Shown piece by piece: positions 1 through 11,950 of a stretch of DNA of 64,000 bases. Location: NCBI GenBank assembly GCA_030407005.1, contig JAUDYN010000006.1:3162001-3226000 (forward strand), written 5' to 3'. The notes under the pieces were generated by a model. It did not search any database and was not told the DNA's origin. It saw only the letters and a program-made list of their open reading frames with translations. The translations under genes were made by a program, and so were the position numbers. Source of the DNA: Desarmillaria ectypa. Taxonomy: Eukaryota; Basidiomycota; Agaricomycetes; Agaricales; Physalacriaceae. Positions within the stretch are counted from its first letter, which is position 1. Each line of letters starts with the position of its first letter.

Positions 1-1663
1 CTTTCTTCAATCAGGTAATGTCGATCGTATTTCATTTCTTTCCTTCTATTCATTCTAGGCGATTAGTTCGTCGGAGGGGATACTGCTTTGCAGACGCTTC
101 CGCTACTGAAGAACCTTCGCTCTGCTAACAAGGGAGCACTATTTGCTTATTCTGTAGAGGTTGATGAGCACGAGGCAACAGCAGCGGCGTCGCTAAAGAA
201 GGTCTCTCAGCCTGTGCATAAACGAATAGTAAATGAAATGGTCCATTGCATTGACGTCGCCGCTGATTTTGAGGATGGCATCGTTGCGGGCGCGGCGGCA
301 GGTCGGAGGACATGGGTGGCAGTGAAATTGGTTTGTTCGCCCTTTGATGTTACGGAATGTTGGGCTAATTATATGTAGAGCGCGTTACTTCCAGACGCCA
401 ATTCTCTGCTCCATTACTCAAAGGCTCTCCTCGTATCACGGCCCAAATCCTCCGTTCCGTTCCCTGGCTGCCCCCACGCTAGCGACCTCGACATTCTCTA
501 CGCTCCGATTGGTTCCATCAAGAGCGATCTAACTGAAGATGACATCAAATCCCTCCGAGAGCTTCACGCTGACCTCAATCGAATCTGCAAACGTGCCAAG
601 GAAAGAGGTGTCAAGATTATCATCGATGCAGAATACAGGCATGCGCTCCCGTTGCCATCCGTTATTACAGTTTGCTGACCATTACGGATAATATAGCTGG
701 TACCAACCCGCCATCGACGCTCTCCAGCTGGCCCTCATGCGCGAGTTCAACAAAATCGGAGAATCGAGCGGCGTACAGCCATTGATATACGGGACTTTCC
801 AGGCGTATCTCAAAAGGTAGATGGTTCCTCGCCAGACACTATCTATGACTCATTTGCATATGAAAGGACACCATCCTACCTCGAACAGTCCTTCAAAGAC
901 GCCAAGGCCGGAAACTATTCCCTCGGTGTCAAGTTAGTCCGAGGAGCCTATCATCCCCATGAGACCATCGCCCACCAGTCCTATCAAGCCGGCAAGACAT
1001 CCCTCTCGATATCATCCGATCCGCTCCCGCCTGTATGGGCAGAGAAGTGGGAAACGGACAAATGTTATAACGAATGTGCAAAGATGCTTATCGGGGAACT
1101 GAAGCAGGATCTGGGAGGAAAGGCTCAGACGATGGGGATCTTGTTCGGAACGCATAACTGGGCGAGCTGTGAGCTTATTTTGACGGAGTTGGTGGGAAGA
1201 GGGCTGGCGAAGCGTGTGGAGGGGGACGTTGTGAGCTTAGGTGATGAGGTTACGGAAAGACTAACTATTGGGCAGCTTTTTGGTGAGTGCTGTTTTTTAT
1301 ACACGGTCGGGTGACGATAGATCAATGTTTTGCTTTTCTCAGGTATGGGTGACGCTTTGACTAATTACTTGGTGGAAAGGACACGGTCGACTACTCCCAT
1401 GATCATCAAGTGAGAATAATTTGTTATTTTTACACTTCGCCAAGCTTATCCACTCAAAACGCTCAGATACGTTCCGTACGGCGCTTTGTCAGAGGTACAC
1501 AATGTCGTTTACGTGTCAGCTATTTATTCATTAGCAATCCATCTAGGTGATGCCCTATCTGTCACGGCGAGCAATTGAGAACAAGTCGCTTCTTGGAGAC
1601 GGGCAAGCATCTGAAGAGAGGCGAAGAGCGGGATCACAAATTTGGAAGCGTATATTTGGGTAG
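1..1663 (+). CDS. PUT1: Proline dehydrogenase, 3' part (5' exons lie outside the window)
   Basis: Mitochondrial flavoenzyme that oxidises proline to pyrroline-5-carboxylate. An in-frame stretch starting before the window reads GDTALQTLPLLKNLRSANKG, followed by FAYSVEVDE. It continues through the family core: IIIDAEYSWYQPAIDA, the VKLVRGAYHPHE barrel strand, GILFGTHNWAS, and a C-terminal part with YVPYGALSEVMPYLSRRAIE, where the paired arginines bind substrate carboxylate in this family. It stops at 1661-1663. Introns are visible near 326-373, 640-697, 818-869, 1285-1342, 1410-1468 and 1495-1546. The second appears to use a GC donor (ACAG|GC). The first base shown for the domain is about 80. 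The N-terminus and targeting peptide are missing because the window begins inside the gene. The family assignment is firm; the symbol follows yeast usage. Confidence 0.9.
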
Positions 1664-3229
1664 GTCTATCGGCTGCCGGTGCGGTATATAACCTGTTTCC
1701 TCTATACCTCGATAGATGAATGTATAACCAATGATAGAAGAACAATATCAAGCACAATGAGTGCTACGACGAGCCGATTCTGCGTGCGAAAGGCCGCCGA
1801 CTCTTTCTCAGCTCGTATATGAGTAACTGGATTAACTTCACTTACCAGGAAAGAGCTTAACGGGATTTTGGAAAATCTCCAGACGAGGAAGATCAAAGTA
1901 TTCGCATATATCCGCACCCTCGAGGGCATTGTCGAAAATGACATTTTCGGTACAAAGTACTGGTGTACATGGGCGCATAAGCTGACTTTGATTCCGAAAA
2001 GAGCTTCCACTCCCTCGATGGACATCTCATTGGATAGATTCGAGTCACAAAAAACCAATGAACGACGGGCCAACAAATTTCGTTGGATTGTGAATCCAAA
2101 CGGGGTTCACAGATTATTAGCGAGAGAGCAAATGAATATTCGCTGTCTGCCATAAACGTGCCCAGTGACTAGAAAGGGTCGTGACATGGTGTTATCTGGA
2201 GGTAAAAGTACACATGTCTACACACTGGACATTGGTCAGTACATTTTCGAGTTCCTTTGATATGCTACACCCACCCCCAACGCATTTAACGCTTTGAGAA
2301 GAGGATAATGACAGTTGCGAAGCTTGTGCAAACCACGAGTACATCAATCCGCCGTGACTTTGTATAATATTCGGATATCCAGAGGGCCCGAGGGGATATC
2401 ACAAGAGAATGCTCTTAATGACAGAAACGGTAAATGATCTACTGAACAGGCGAAGAAGTCAGCAGAAAGTACACATGAATATCCACGTCAGTCACACCTG
2501 CACGTCGTCGGGTGGGTCTAGGAGATCTGAAGGAACAAAGTGTTCTCTCAAGTAGATATCCCCTAGAGGGACATCCCGAATCTGCAATCTTGCAACGATC
2601 AATTGGTTGATTCCTCATATCAGAAGAATAAAGTACGAATCCTTTATACAAGCCCCGTTCCTTCAATGTCTGGACATCCATGCTAAGCTTGTCGGCTTTC
2701 TTGCTCTGCAAGACACCCCACGTGTGTGTCTCTTCGTATATGCTGTCTGTTTGAACCATCTCTATCGTTTTCCCTATACTCTCTGTCAAATCTAATAGAT
2801 CCTCATTATTCTTGTCAGCTTTCTACCATCCCTGATTAAAGACGATAAAACACGACGCATAAACTTGTCGTGTACCTCGTACAACACACCTACAAAGGTC
2901 TTTGATGTACAGGAATGGGGCCAATTCACCTGCAGCGGCGGTAAACTCAGCTATATGAATCCAGGTTTCCAGATTAAATGAAGGTGTCATGCTAGAAAGA
3001 CATTCATTTATCGAGCTGATTTCAAAATAAAAACCAACAAAGACGAACACTTTGTTGCTATGCTGTTGAAGGCAATGATGGTAAGAGGACAGGCACCGAA
3101 AAGGCAACAGGTTCAACTGACCCTTCCACCGGGCGCTCAGTGTTTTGATGGTTCTCATTTTTTTCACACGCATCATGTTTAACAGAGCGATTCACGGTAG
3201 TACATATGGCATTGGCGCTAGCATAGGGC
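1664..3229. other. Intergenic, no gene seen
   Basis: The space between the converging proline dehydrogenase and aldehyde dehydrogenase 1 genes. Open frames here are short, lack splice continuity and show no family motif. No repeat or transposon end was recognised. Confidence 0.5.
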
Positions 3230-5010
3230 TCATGATGTTAAAGGATACTGGCGTGGGGGATGGAACACGACTAAACGTCTATCAGTAAAGTCTTCGATAC
3301 TGAATCGGCCATATCCCGAAGAACCGCTTCGAAAAAGTCAGGAATGAACCTGAGCTGCTATACCGAAGTAGAAAGCTCACCCAAGTCCAACAAGGCCTAA
3401 GAATGACTCCGAATGAATTGTGGAGCCGTTAACATTGGCATAACCTGAGTATCATCAGGAACCATCAAGTTAGAAAATTCCATTGGCTTAACCTGCACGA
3501 ATACGAGGTGCCAGTTTCTCTGCAGCACCCAAATCCGACGTCCACAGAGATGAAGAAAGCGTGTAATCGGACATATTAGCGAGTTCTACAGCTTCGTCGA
3601 TCGTGTCGAAGGGCGTAATTGAAAGCTCTACAATACCTGTTAGGGGTTGGACATCCGCGTGTCACGAAAGCACCCACCAGGACCAAACACTTCTCGCTCC
3701 CACAGCTGAGTACCCGGTTTAACACCGGTGAATACATGTGGTTGTATCACAGAGCCATCCCTTGTGACATCCCCTACGAGGACTTGCGCTCCCTCTCCAA
3801 TCGCCTCGCGGAACATACTCAGTACGTTCTCTGCAGAAGGTTGGGAAAACAAAGCGGAGAGCTTAGCTGTTGGGTCCGTATATGGATCTCCGGCTTTCAG
3901 AGATTTACAGAGCCCGCAGATCTTCTCTGTCAGAGTGTCGGATACACCTCGCTGTACAAGGACTCGGCTGGTAGACATGCACACTTGGCCAGAGTAGAGG
4001 AAGGCTCCGGATACGATACCTTTCGCTGCGGCGTCTATATCAGCGTCGTCGAGAACCTGTGGGAGATATCTGAGGGAATACCCTATACACTAAAGGTTAT
4101 GTATGACCTACAATTGCAGGCGCCTTTCCGCCAAGTTCGAAAACACAAGGTTTGAGATACTTTGCTGCTTCGCTTGCGATTATTCTTCCTACACGATCGC
4201 TACCTGTGAACTGCAAAGAATGAGCACGTCGATGCAAAGAAACCCAAGTCTAGCGGCTGACATTAATCTTCCGCACGAACGGATGTGCGATGATTTCAGC
4301 AGTCACAGCAGGCGAATCCTCCCTCGACACAGAGACTAGATTGAAAACTCCTGCAGGCAGTCCGGCCTCTTGAAATAGCTCCGCGACGATGAACTGGCTC
4401 CGCGGACTCAATTCCGATGATTTAAGCACGACGGTGTTCCCGCAAAGAATAGGTACAGCAATGGCGCGTAGTGTGAGTACGATAGGCGCATTCCATGGGG
4501 CAATACCAAAGCTAGCGAATACGTCAATGTTAGTCGAAATACGCAGACATACAAAACGACTTGCATCACGCCCATTGCCCTTCTCTGGACGAGAACCTCC
4601 GCGCCTGGAACCCTACCAGAGGCTGTCCTCTCATCTCCCAGAATATCCCCAAGTTTTGCCGTATCGCGGAGAAACTGGTGCGAGGAGTCCCAATTGAACA
4701 TACAAAAACCAATTGGCGCGGCTGTTTCTTCTTTCATGGACTGCAGAATGAGTTGCTTGTAGCGTTCAGTGGAGAGGATATCAGCAGCCTTGACGAGAAT
4801 GTCTTTACGCTGCTGGAGTGGAGAATGTTCCCACATCTTGAAGGCAGCATGGGCTGCACCGATAGCCGCAAGACAATCGGCGCTTGTCGCAGATGCAGCT
4901 CTGCCCACCACAGCGTGAGAGTACGGATTCACAACATCAAATGTCTTGTCGCTGGAAGAGACCTTCTGGCCATTGATAAAGAGTGGGGTGAATGGGAGAG
5001 CTTCAGACAT
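3230..5010 (-). CDS. NAD(P)-dependent aldehyde dehydrogenase, copy 1
   Basis: Oxidises an aldehyde to its acid with NAD(P). The ATG at 5010 gives MSEALPFTPLFINGQK, the usual ALDH beginning. The IAPWNAPI and NTVVLKSSE stretches (cofactor site), the general-base glutamate in FELGGKAPAIV, the catalytic cysteine in YSGQVCMSTSRVLVQ, FGPVLSITPFDT and the C-terminal SGYGRFSIEDFT follow in order across about six exons. The last codons end at 3230. It resembles the salicylaldehyde/vanillin dehydrogenase branch of fungal ALDHs, but the substrate cannot be read from sequence. A paralogue lies 150 bases upstream on the same strand, so this is a tandem pair. One oddity is EETAAPIGF, where most relatives read EETG. 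The open frame extends upstream of 5010, but the ATG at 5010 matches the paralogue's start context. Confidence 0.88.
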
Positions 5011-5160
5011 ATGCATATCAATGTTCCAAGGATCTGATGACCTTGGCAATACGACCTGGAGATACATCACATGTTATGCCGCTGCTGACTATTGTAAGGT
5101 CATGAGCAAGATCACCAGAAGACGGTTGTCACGTTTAAATGTTGATTGAAAAGTAGGGAC

Positions 5161-6934
5161 CTACACCACAACTGGGTAGTTTGCTTGTACGGGATGGGTA
5201 ACGATAATGTGCTTATATGTAAACTCATTCACATCAAATCGGCCATAACCAGATGATCCACCACTGATAAAAATGTCAAGCTGGAGGCAGATCATGACAA
5301 ATGACGAATTACTCACCCAGCTGCTGCTACGGCATAGGCCGGTTCAACGTATGACGTCGGTCCATTGATGTGGGTGTATCCTATCAGTCAGTTTGATATT
5401 GTCAATACATCTCTTGCGATGGATGCTGTCGCTCACCTGAACGTAACTGATTCGAAACTTGGCGAGCAGTATCCATGTTGGATGTCCAAACGGACGACGT
5501 CAATGAATACTTGGAATTGTTCGCCAGAGAAATTGCCTCCTCAAGCGTGTCGAATGCCGTTATGCAAAGAACTTTGAAAATCAGAACATGTCGATTGAAA
5601 CTAATAAGGTCAGATTTACCTGGACCGAACGATTCGCATTCCCAAAGCTTCATGCCTGGTTTAACATCGAATATGATATGAGGTTGGACAAGCGCATCGT
5701 CAGCCTGCATATCACCGACAAGAACTTGAGCGCCAGCCCCTTGTGCCTCCCGAATCATGTCGATGACAGCTGCTGCTGATTTGGAATGTACAAGCGAGGA
5801 AATGGTTGGGATGTCTGGAGATTGCTCGCCTGCCTTGATGGATTTAGCGAGGTCGCAGATCTTGGAGTTGAGAGCCTCGGATACGTCACGCTGAACAAGA
5901 ACCCTTTCTGTTGATATACAGGCTTGACCAGCGAAAGAGAATGCGCCGTAAACGAGGGCCTTGGCTGCTGTGTCAATATTTGCGTCACTGAAAACCTTGT
6001 TGAAAAGAATAAGCAAACAGGCTCTTGATAATGGAATTAAATTGACTTACAATTGAAGGCGCGTTACCTCCCAATTCGAGAACACAGGGTTTAAGGAGTT
6101 TTGCAGCTTCCATGGCTACAATTCTGCCAACACTTTCACTACCAATGAACTGCGGGGAGGTGCAGCATACGTGGAGGAGTGTAAAATTTTTACGTACCGA
6201 TATCTTGCGAACGAGTGGGTGCGCTATGATTTCAGCCGTTAGGTTAGGCGTCACATCCTTCCCCATTGGCAGAAAATTCAGAACGCCGCTCGGGAGCCCT
6301 GCTTTATGAAAAAGGTCGACGATCAATGCTTGTGACTTAGGACTGTATTCGGAGGGCTTGAGGACCACTGTATTCCCGCATAGAATGGCATAACCGACTG
6401 CGAGTGCCGTCAAGGCTGCTGGCAGGTTCCATGGACAAACAGAAAAGCTAATCTAGGGTAAGTGAGAGGAAGATGAGTGATGATGGCAGCGCACATGACA
6501 CCAATGGGACGACGTTGAACGGTAACCTGCGAGCCTGGGAGGGCGTCTGATGGAAAATATTCGCCGCGAAATTCATGGTAAGAGGAGACGATGCTGTGGA
6601 TAAAAGCACAAGCGATGTGCCAGTTGCTGACGGCTGCTCCGAGGCTTGCTCCAGTCTCAGCTTGAAATAGAGCAATGACCTTGTCTTTGTACTCCAGGGT
6701 TTGGAGCATTTGGGATATTTTGAGGAAGACTTCCCTTCGGTCAGAAAGTAAAGTGCTCTGCCACGTCTCAAGAGCCCTTGCAGCTGATTCGATTGCATCC
6801 TGGCAGTCCTTGGACGACGCAGAGGCAGCCGTTCCTACAACCGCATTGGTGTATGGATTCCGGACCTCGAAGATCGAGTTGTCACTGGACTCTCTGGACA
6901 CGCCGTGAATGATGAGGGGAGTAAACGGAGGCAT
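5161..6934 (-). CDS. NAD(P)-dependent aldehyde dehydrogenase, copy 2
   Basis: Paralogue of the gene at 3230-5010 with the same domain order. It starts MPPFTPLIIHGV at 6934 (codons upstream include only a GTG). It then has SFSVCPWNLPAALTA, NTVVLKPSEYSPKSQ, the glutamate motif LELGGNAPSIV, the nucleophile cysteine in FAGQACISTERVLVQ, and the end SSGYGRFDVNEFT before the stop at 5161-5163. Introns are visible near 6425-6515, 6145-6195, 6000-6050, 5565-5615, 5385-5450 and 5270-5320. Both ALDHs keep their catalytic residues, so both look functional. They share exon structure, which indicates a local gene duplication. The physiological aldehyde is unknown; nearness to proline dehydrogenase does not make this a P5C dehydrogenase, whose sequence family is different. 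Confidence 0.88.
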
Positions 6935-7455
6935 AACTGAGCTGCTCACCTTGTCCGTAGCATCCTACATCCTTCGCATCCAACGGAGGTGACCTCTTAA
7001 AGTTATCCGCGGCATTCTATTTCTCGAGGTAAACGTGTAAGATTGCTTCTAGTTCCTTGTGGTCATTCTATCACCATCGTACACGTATTTATCGACGCAT
7101 ATAAGGACGTTCCCAGAAGTTTTAGCAAGGGAACTAAGCGTAGGGCAGCACCGACCCCCAATGAATGGCGAACGAAGCTGGACGTTGAGCATCAGCTGAA
7201 CTTGTGACGCATTGCTCATAGGGTGCTGACAAAGCAAATGAGAAGAACTCGATCTTGCCTTCATCCCCGACTCTTCTCGCTTAAAGTGCAGCAGAACGGT
7301 GGCGCGGAAGCAAACAATCATCAATTGAAATTGCGGCATCAAAACAACCACGTGTGGCAGCGATCGGTGCACGGGCCACATTTGCAGCTTTTCCTCTTCT
7401 TCGACGTCAACAGCGACGCCCGGACTCTCCTCTTGTCGACGACGACATATTCATT
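6935..7455. promoter_or_regulatory. Divergent promoter region between ALDH copy 2 and SIN3
   Basis: About 520 bases separate the start codons of two genes pointing away from each other, so both promoters must lie here or overlap. No clear TATA box or named operator was recognised. This is inferred from gene orientation only. Confidence 0.4.
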
Positions 7456-10400
7456 ATGGACGTCGACGTCCCATCACCAAGTCCGAATACCGAGCCTGCC
7501 CGTGACACCGAGCCGAAAGGATCAGGTTTACCTGACAATCAGAACCTAATATCCAGCCATGAGACAGCTGGCGATTCTTCCATGAAAACGGCAATCGCAC
7601 CGGAGAACGAAATCTCCAAGGAGATCTCCGTGAAGGATACTGACGTCCAGCAGCCTCTGACACCGGTCCCAGTGACGACAGAGGCCAGGTCGGACTCGGT
7701 TGCTCTACCGCTACAGCCGTCCGCTCTCATGGTTGTCGACATCTCTCCAACTTCGCCACCCATGAATACTCCGGAACCCCGTCCGCTCAACGTGACAGAT
7801 GCTCTCAGCTACCTTGATGCTGTCAAGGTCCAGTTCCAGGACCAGCCAGATGTCTATAACCAATTTCTGGACATTATGAAGGAATTTAAGAGCCAGCTGT
7901 GCGTAATTCATCATCTCTTTCCGTTTTTCTGCTCACAGGGAGCTTAGGATCGACACGCCAGGTGTTATACAGCGTGTATCACATCTTTTCTTCGGCCACC
8001 CGCAGCTCATCATTGGATTCAACACCTTTTTACCAGCGGGGTATCGTATCGAATGCACCTCGGACGGTCCGACACACAATCGAATCACCGTCATCAACAA
8101 CGACGGAACCATCATCCTTTATCAGCAACCTCCCATTCTTCCTCCGGGTGAGTGTCACTTGTATTCGGGAGACTCGTAGGGCAGACAGACGACTCGACAC
8201 CCATGTGTTGCACCATCAGCATGTCATTTATATTCGTTATTTCCTACGGGATTTTATTCTTGTCTCCAGCGCTTATACCTCCCATAGATCGACATCCCGA
8301 ACCTCCTTTACCCCCAAGAACTCCCGATTCCAAAGGTCTTGGCCTTGATCTTGACAAGCAGATAATGGGTCCTGCTTTCAATTACGTGCAGAAGATCAAG
8401 CAACGATGTGACCCGGACACGTACAAGCAGTTCCTTGACATTTTATCACGCTATCACAGAAAGCACGATAGCATCGATGAGGTACGTATCCCCGGTTTGC
8501 CACTATCGGATCTGTGACTGACAGGGACGTAGGTATCGAAGCAAATAGCCAGACTCTTCAAAGATGATCCCGACTTGAGGGCTGACTTTCATATTTTCAT
8601 GCCAGAGTCAGTCATGATGGACGAAGGCAAGAGGAAGGCGGAGGGAGGACACCTACTTCCGCAGAAGAGGAAGAGGAGGATGGTAGAGAAGGAGCCGAAA
8701 CCGTCGTCGAGCAGTCCTCACAAGGTATGTCCACTCTTTTTGGCTGTTGTAGCCGATCTGACATTTTGTAGGTTAAAAAACTCAAGCCCTCTGTCTCCCA
8801 AGAGATTCCTTCTGCATTCAAATCCGAACGACGCCATGCTCTCCCTCCTCCACCCCCAGACGACTCGCGCTTCTTCGACCGGGTAAAACAATCACTCGAT
8901 AGCCGAGAATCATATAACGAGTTCCTCAAAGTTATCAATCTCTTTACTCAGGGCATCATTGACACGGGACGGTTGGTCAAAGAAAGCCGAAATTTTCTTG
9001 CGGGAGATGGTGAGTTGATGCGGCAGTTTAAGGACATTCTGGGCTGGGATGAAAAGAAGGAACGGGACTATCATATATTTGAGCAAGGCCAGCTCTTTGG
9101 AATGACAAGACCCATCGTAGCCGGTTTCCAGGATCGACCTACGAGGATGGACATGAGTACGAAGTATGGTAGCTACCGCAAGCTGCATCCTAGTGTGAGT
9201 ATTCTGCCATCATTGGTGGATCTTCTACTTAAGCACTTTCAGGAGGCCCATGTCACTTGCTCCGGACGCGATGACATGTGCCGTTCCGTTCTAAACGATG
9301 AATGGGTCTCTCATCCAACATGGACGAGCGAAGACCCTGCTATGGTATCTCACAAGAAAAACGTCTTCGAAGAAGCCCTCCACCGCAGCGAGGAGGAACG
9401 CCACGAATACGACTTCCATATCGAAGCTATCGTCCGCACGATTGCCATCCTCGAACCCATCAGCAACAAAGTCGCACAGTTAAGTCCGGACGAACGAGCC
9501 ACCTTCAAGCTGAAGCCTAATCTGAACGGATCTGCCAAGGCGATCAATCACAGGGTAATCAAAAAGATCTGGGGTCGAGAAGCTGGATTGGAGGTGATCC
9601 AAGCGATGCAGGAATTCCCTTCGCAGGCCATTCCTCAGGTGCTTCTCCGGCTGAAGGCTAAAGAGGAGGAATGGAAGAGGGCGCAGAGGGAGTGGAACAA
9701 GGTATGGCGAGAGGTTGACGCGAAGAATTACATCAAAAGTCTCGATCACCAGAGTATCACGTTCAGGTCGACGGACAAAAGGGCCACCTCTACCAAGTCG
9801 TTCGTCAACCAGATAGAGGCAGCGAGGGAGGAGCAGATGGCGAAACGCGCGTCGTTGATCGATCCCCTTTTCGCTAGGACTCGACCCTCCCATCAGCTAG
9901 AGTTCGTAATCGACGATATGTCCGTGATGCAGGACGGACTGAAATTGACGTTCTCGTTTTTGGACCGTACTCAAGGGCAGATCGCGCTCACGGATCGTAA
10001 ACGGATAGAGCAGCTCCTCCGGTCGTTTGTTCCGCTATTCTTCGTTCTGGATCCTGTGGTGTTTAATAATGCTTTCCAAGTTGTCCAAGAGACTGCGGAT
10101 AGTGATGTGAGTGATGCTAGCGATGCAGAGGTGTCGAGTGTTGGAAGCTCGAAAGGGAGTGGTAAAGGGAGGAAGGGAGGTGTAGGAGCGACTGCAGGTG
10201 ACTTGAGGAAAAAACTGCTCAAGAGCGAGCAGGCCAAGTCAACGATCAGGAAGACTAGAGCGCAAGAGGCAGCATCTCCTTCTATGTCCAGGGTGTCATC
10301 GCCCACGCCAGCCGATGGTGCGCCAGCCGAGGGACAGCAACGACGGGTCAAGAATACGTTCTTCACGAATACTCACTTTTATGTTTTGCTGCGATTACTC

Positions 10401-11597
10401 GAGGTATGTTAGTCAACATATTGTCTCTGCAGCGTCTGACGCTATTCCCGCGACAAGGTCATGTACACGCGTCTTTTGAAGTTCCGAGACATCTCAAACC
10501 AACTCGCGACGGAGGAGCCACAGAGTAAAACTCCCCTCATTGTCACCGGACTTTCATCTCAGGCTACCGCTTTTATCGAGAGCATGAGTGATCCCAACGC
10601 CAACGCGAGCCACTTTTATGAGCTGATGCTCGAATCTTGCGAACGCTTGTTTGATAATGAGTTGGAGCAGCCAGCATTTGAGGAACAGATTCGGCTTATG
10701 TTTGGAGTCAAGGTATGTCTTTTTCATCCATTAGGATTCAACGGCATGGCTGACAGTTACCATTCAGGAAGCTTATAAGATCTTTACCATCGACAAGTTG
10801 ATCGGCTCAATTATCAAACAAGTGAGATTGATTCGTTTCTTGTTGATGATATATGTTTTCTGAGCATCTGCCAGGTGCAAGTGATCCTTGCCGACACTAA
10901 GAGTCAGGAGCTACTAGAAACTCTGAAGCGCGACCGAAGTATTCCTTCGCTAACGACGCAAGATTACCTGAATAGTCGGCATAACGCCGAAAAGGTGCTT
11001 GGGCCGGACGAGAATCTGTTCCGTATCGACTGGGTAAGTTCTTTCAGCATTTTTACATCGTAACATAGAAATGACGCAATGGGATCAGCTGCCGGAGTCT
11101 AAGAAGATGACGATGCAATTGATTGGAAAGGATGACTCCAGCTTCGATGATTCGGAGGTATTGACCGGGCGTTGGCAGGCGTACATAAAATCCTATACCC
11201 AGGTGCGCTATATTTCTTTCTTAATTGCCGTCGATGATCCTCACCTTACCATACAGACCGGTCCGACAACCGACATACCTCAAACGAAAATCAGGCGGCC
11301 GTTCCTGCGAAAGTGAGCATAGTCCTTGCCTGAAACGTCCCAGATGTTCATTTTTTAACTAGAAATCTACCGGCAAATATTCCAACCGAAGCGAACAGCA
11401 AGACCAGTGACGGCTTGAAGATCAAGGTGTGCGTTCGCACGTATCGTCTGTTCTTCGTGTCGGATTCGGAGGATTATTTGTGGAAGATACGACAGCAGGA
11501 GGATGTACAGAAGGCGACGGAGAACCTGCGAGCCAGAAATGTTCTTCGGAAGAAATGGCTGGAGCGCTCCTCCAAGCCGGAGCCGGTACCTTCGTGA
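7456..11597 (+). CDS. SIN3: SIN3-type transcriptional co-repressor
   Basis: Scaffold of the nuclear Rpd3/HDAC complex. It binds repressors through paired amphipathic helix (PAH) domains and the deacetylase through its middle domain. Seen here: PAH1 (about 7797-8150, [20 protein letters not shown], then [14 protein letters not shown]), PAH2 (about 8365-8610, [17 protein letters not shown]), PAH3 (about 8865-9070, [20 protein letters not shown]), the HDAC-interaction domain beginning YGSYRKLHP with [15 protein letters not shown] (about 9165-9900), and the Sin3 C-terminal domain from [19 protein letters not shown] (about 10370) to a stop at 11597. The ATG at 7456 ([11 protein letters not shown]) is the first real ATG in frame; an upstream GTG is not used. 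About ten short introns are present. The intron at about 9195-9242 is 48 bases long and stays open in frame, so retention would only insert residues. The N-terminus is shorter than in yeast Sin3. Confidence 0.92.
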
Positions 11598-11950
11598 TGT
11601 CGTTGTGTGTGTATGCTTTTCTATTTGCTCTGCAGCTGTTTGTGGTATGTACGCTTATTGGATTATATTGTTTCGGCCATCCCTGAGTTCTCTCGAAATC
11701 CATCTGAGGCTGTCTTCTGTGCCATGAACCCTATGCCGAATACTTCCTTCGGACATATGCCCACCAAGTTCATTCGTCTCTGAATTATTTTGATCTACTG
11801 CTTGGAATAAGCCTTCCTCAACTCGCTGAATGCCGTCAAGTCGCCATTACACTGCAATGGAGCTAAACAAGGACATCGAAATGGAGGGGCCGTCTGGTAC
11901 TCTATATCCCTCGCTAGTTGCAACCATAACTAAAGCATCGACATGTCTAG

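Noticed and set aside
2439..3176. Minus-strand frames between proline dehydrogenase and ALDH
   Set aside because: Unconnected by splice sites and without family features; treated as chance.
3230..6934. Idea that the ALDHs and proline dehydrogenase form a proline-degradation cluster
   Set aside because: The ALDH sequences belong to the salicylaldehyde/vanillin type, not to the pyrroline-5-carboxylate dehydrogenase family, so proximity is not evidence.
9480..9893. 137-codon minus-strand frame inside SIN3
   Set aside because: A shadow of the SIN3 coding frame; the plus-strand domain is unmistakable.
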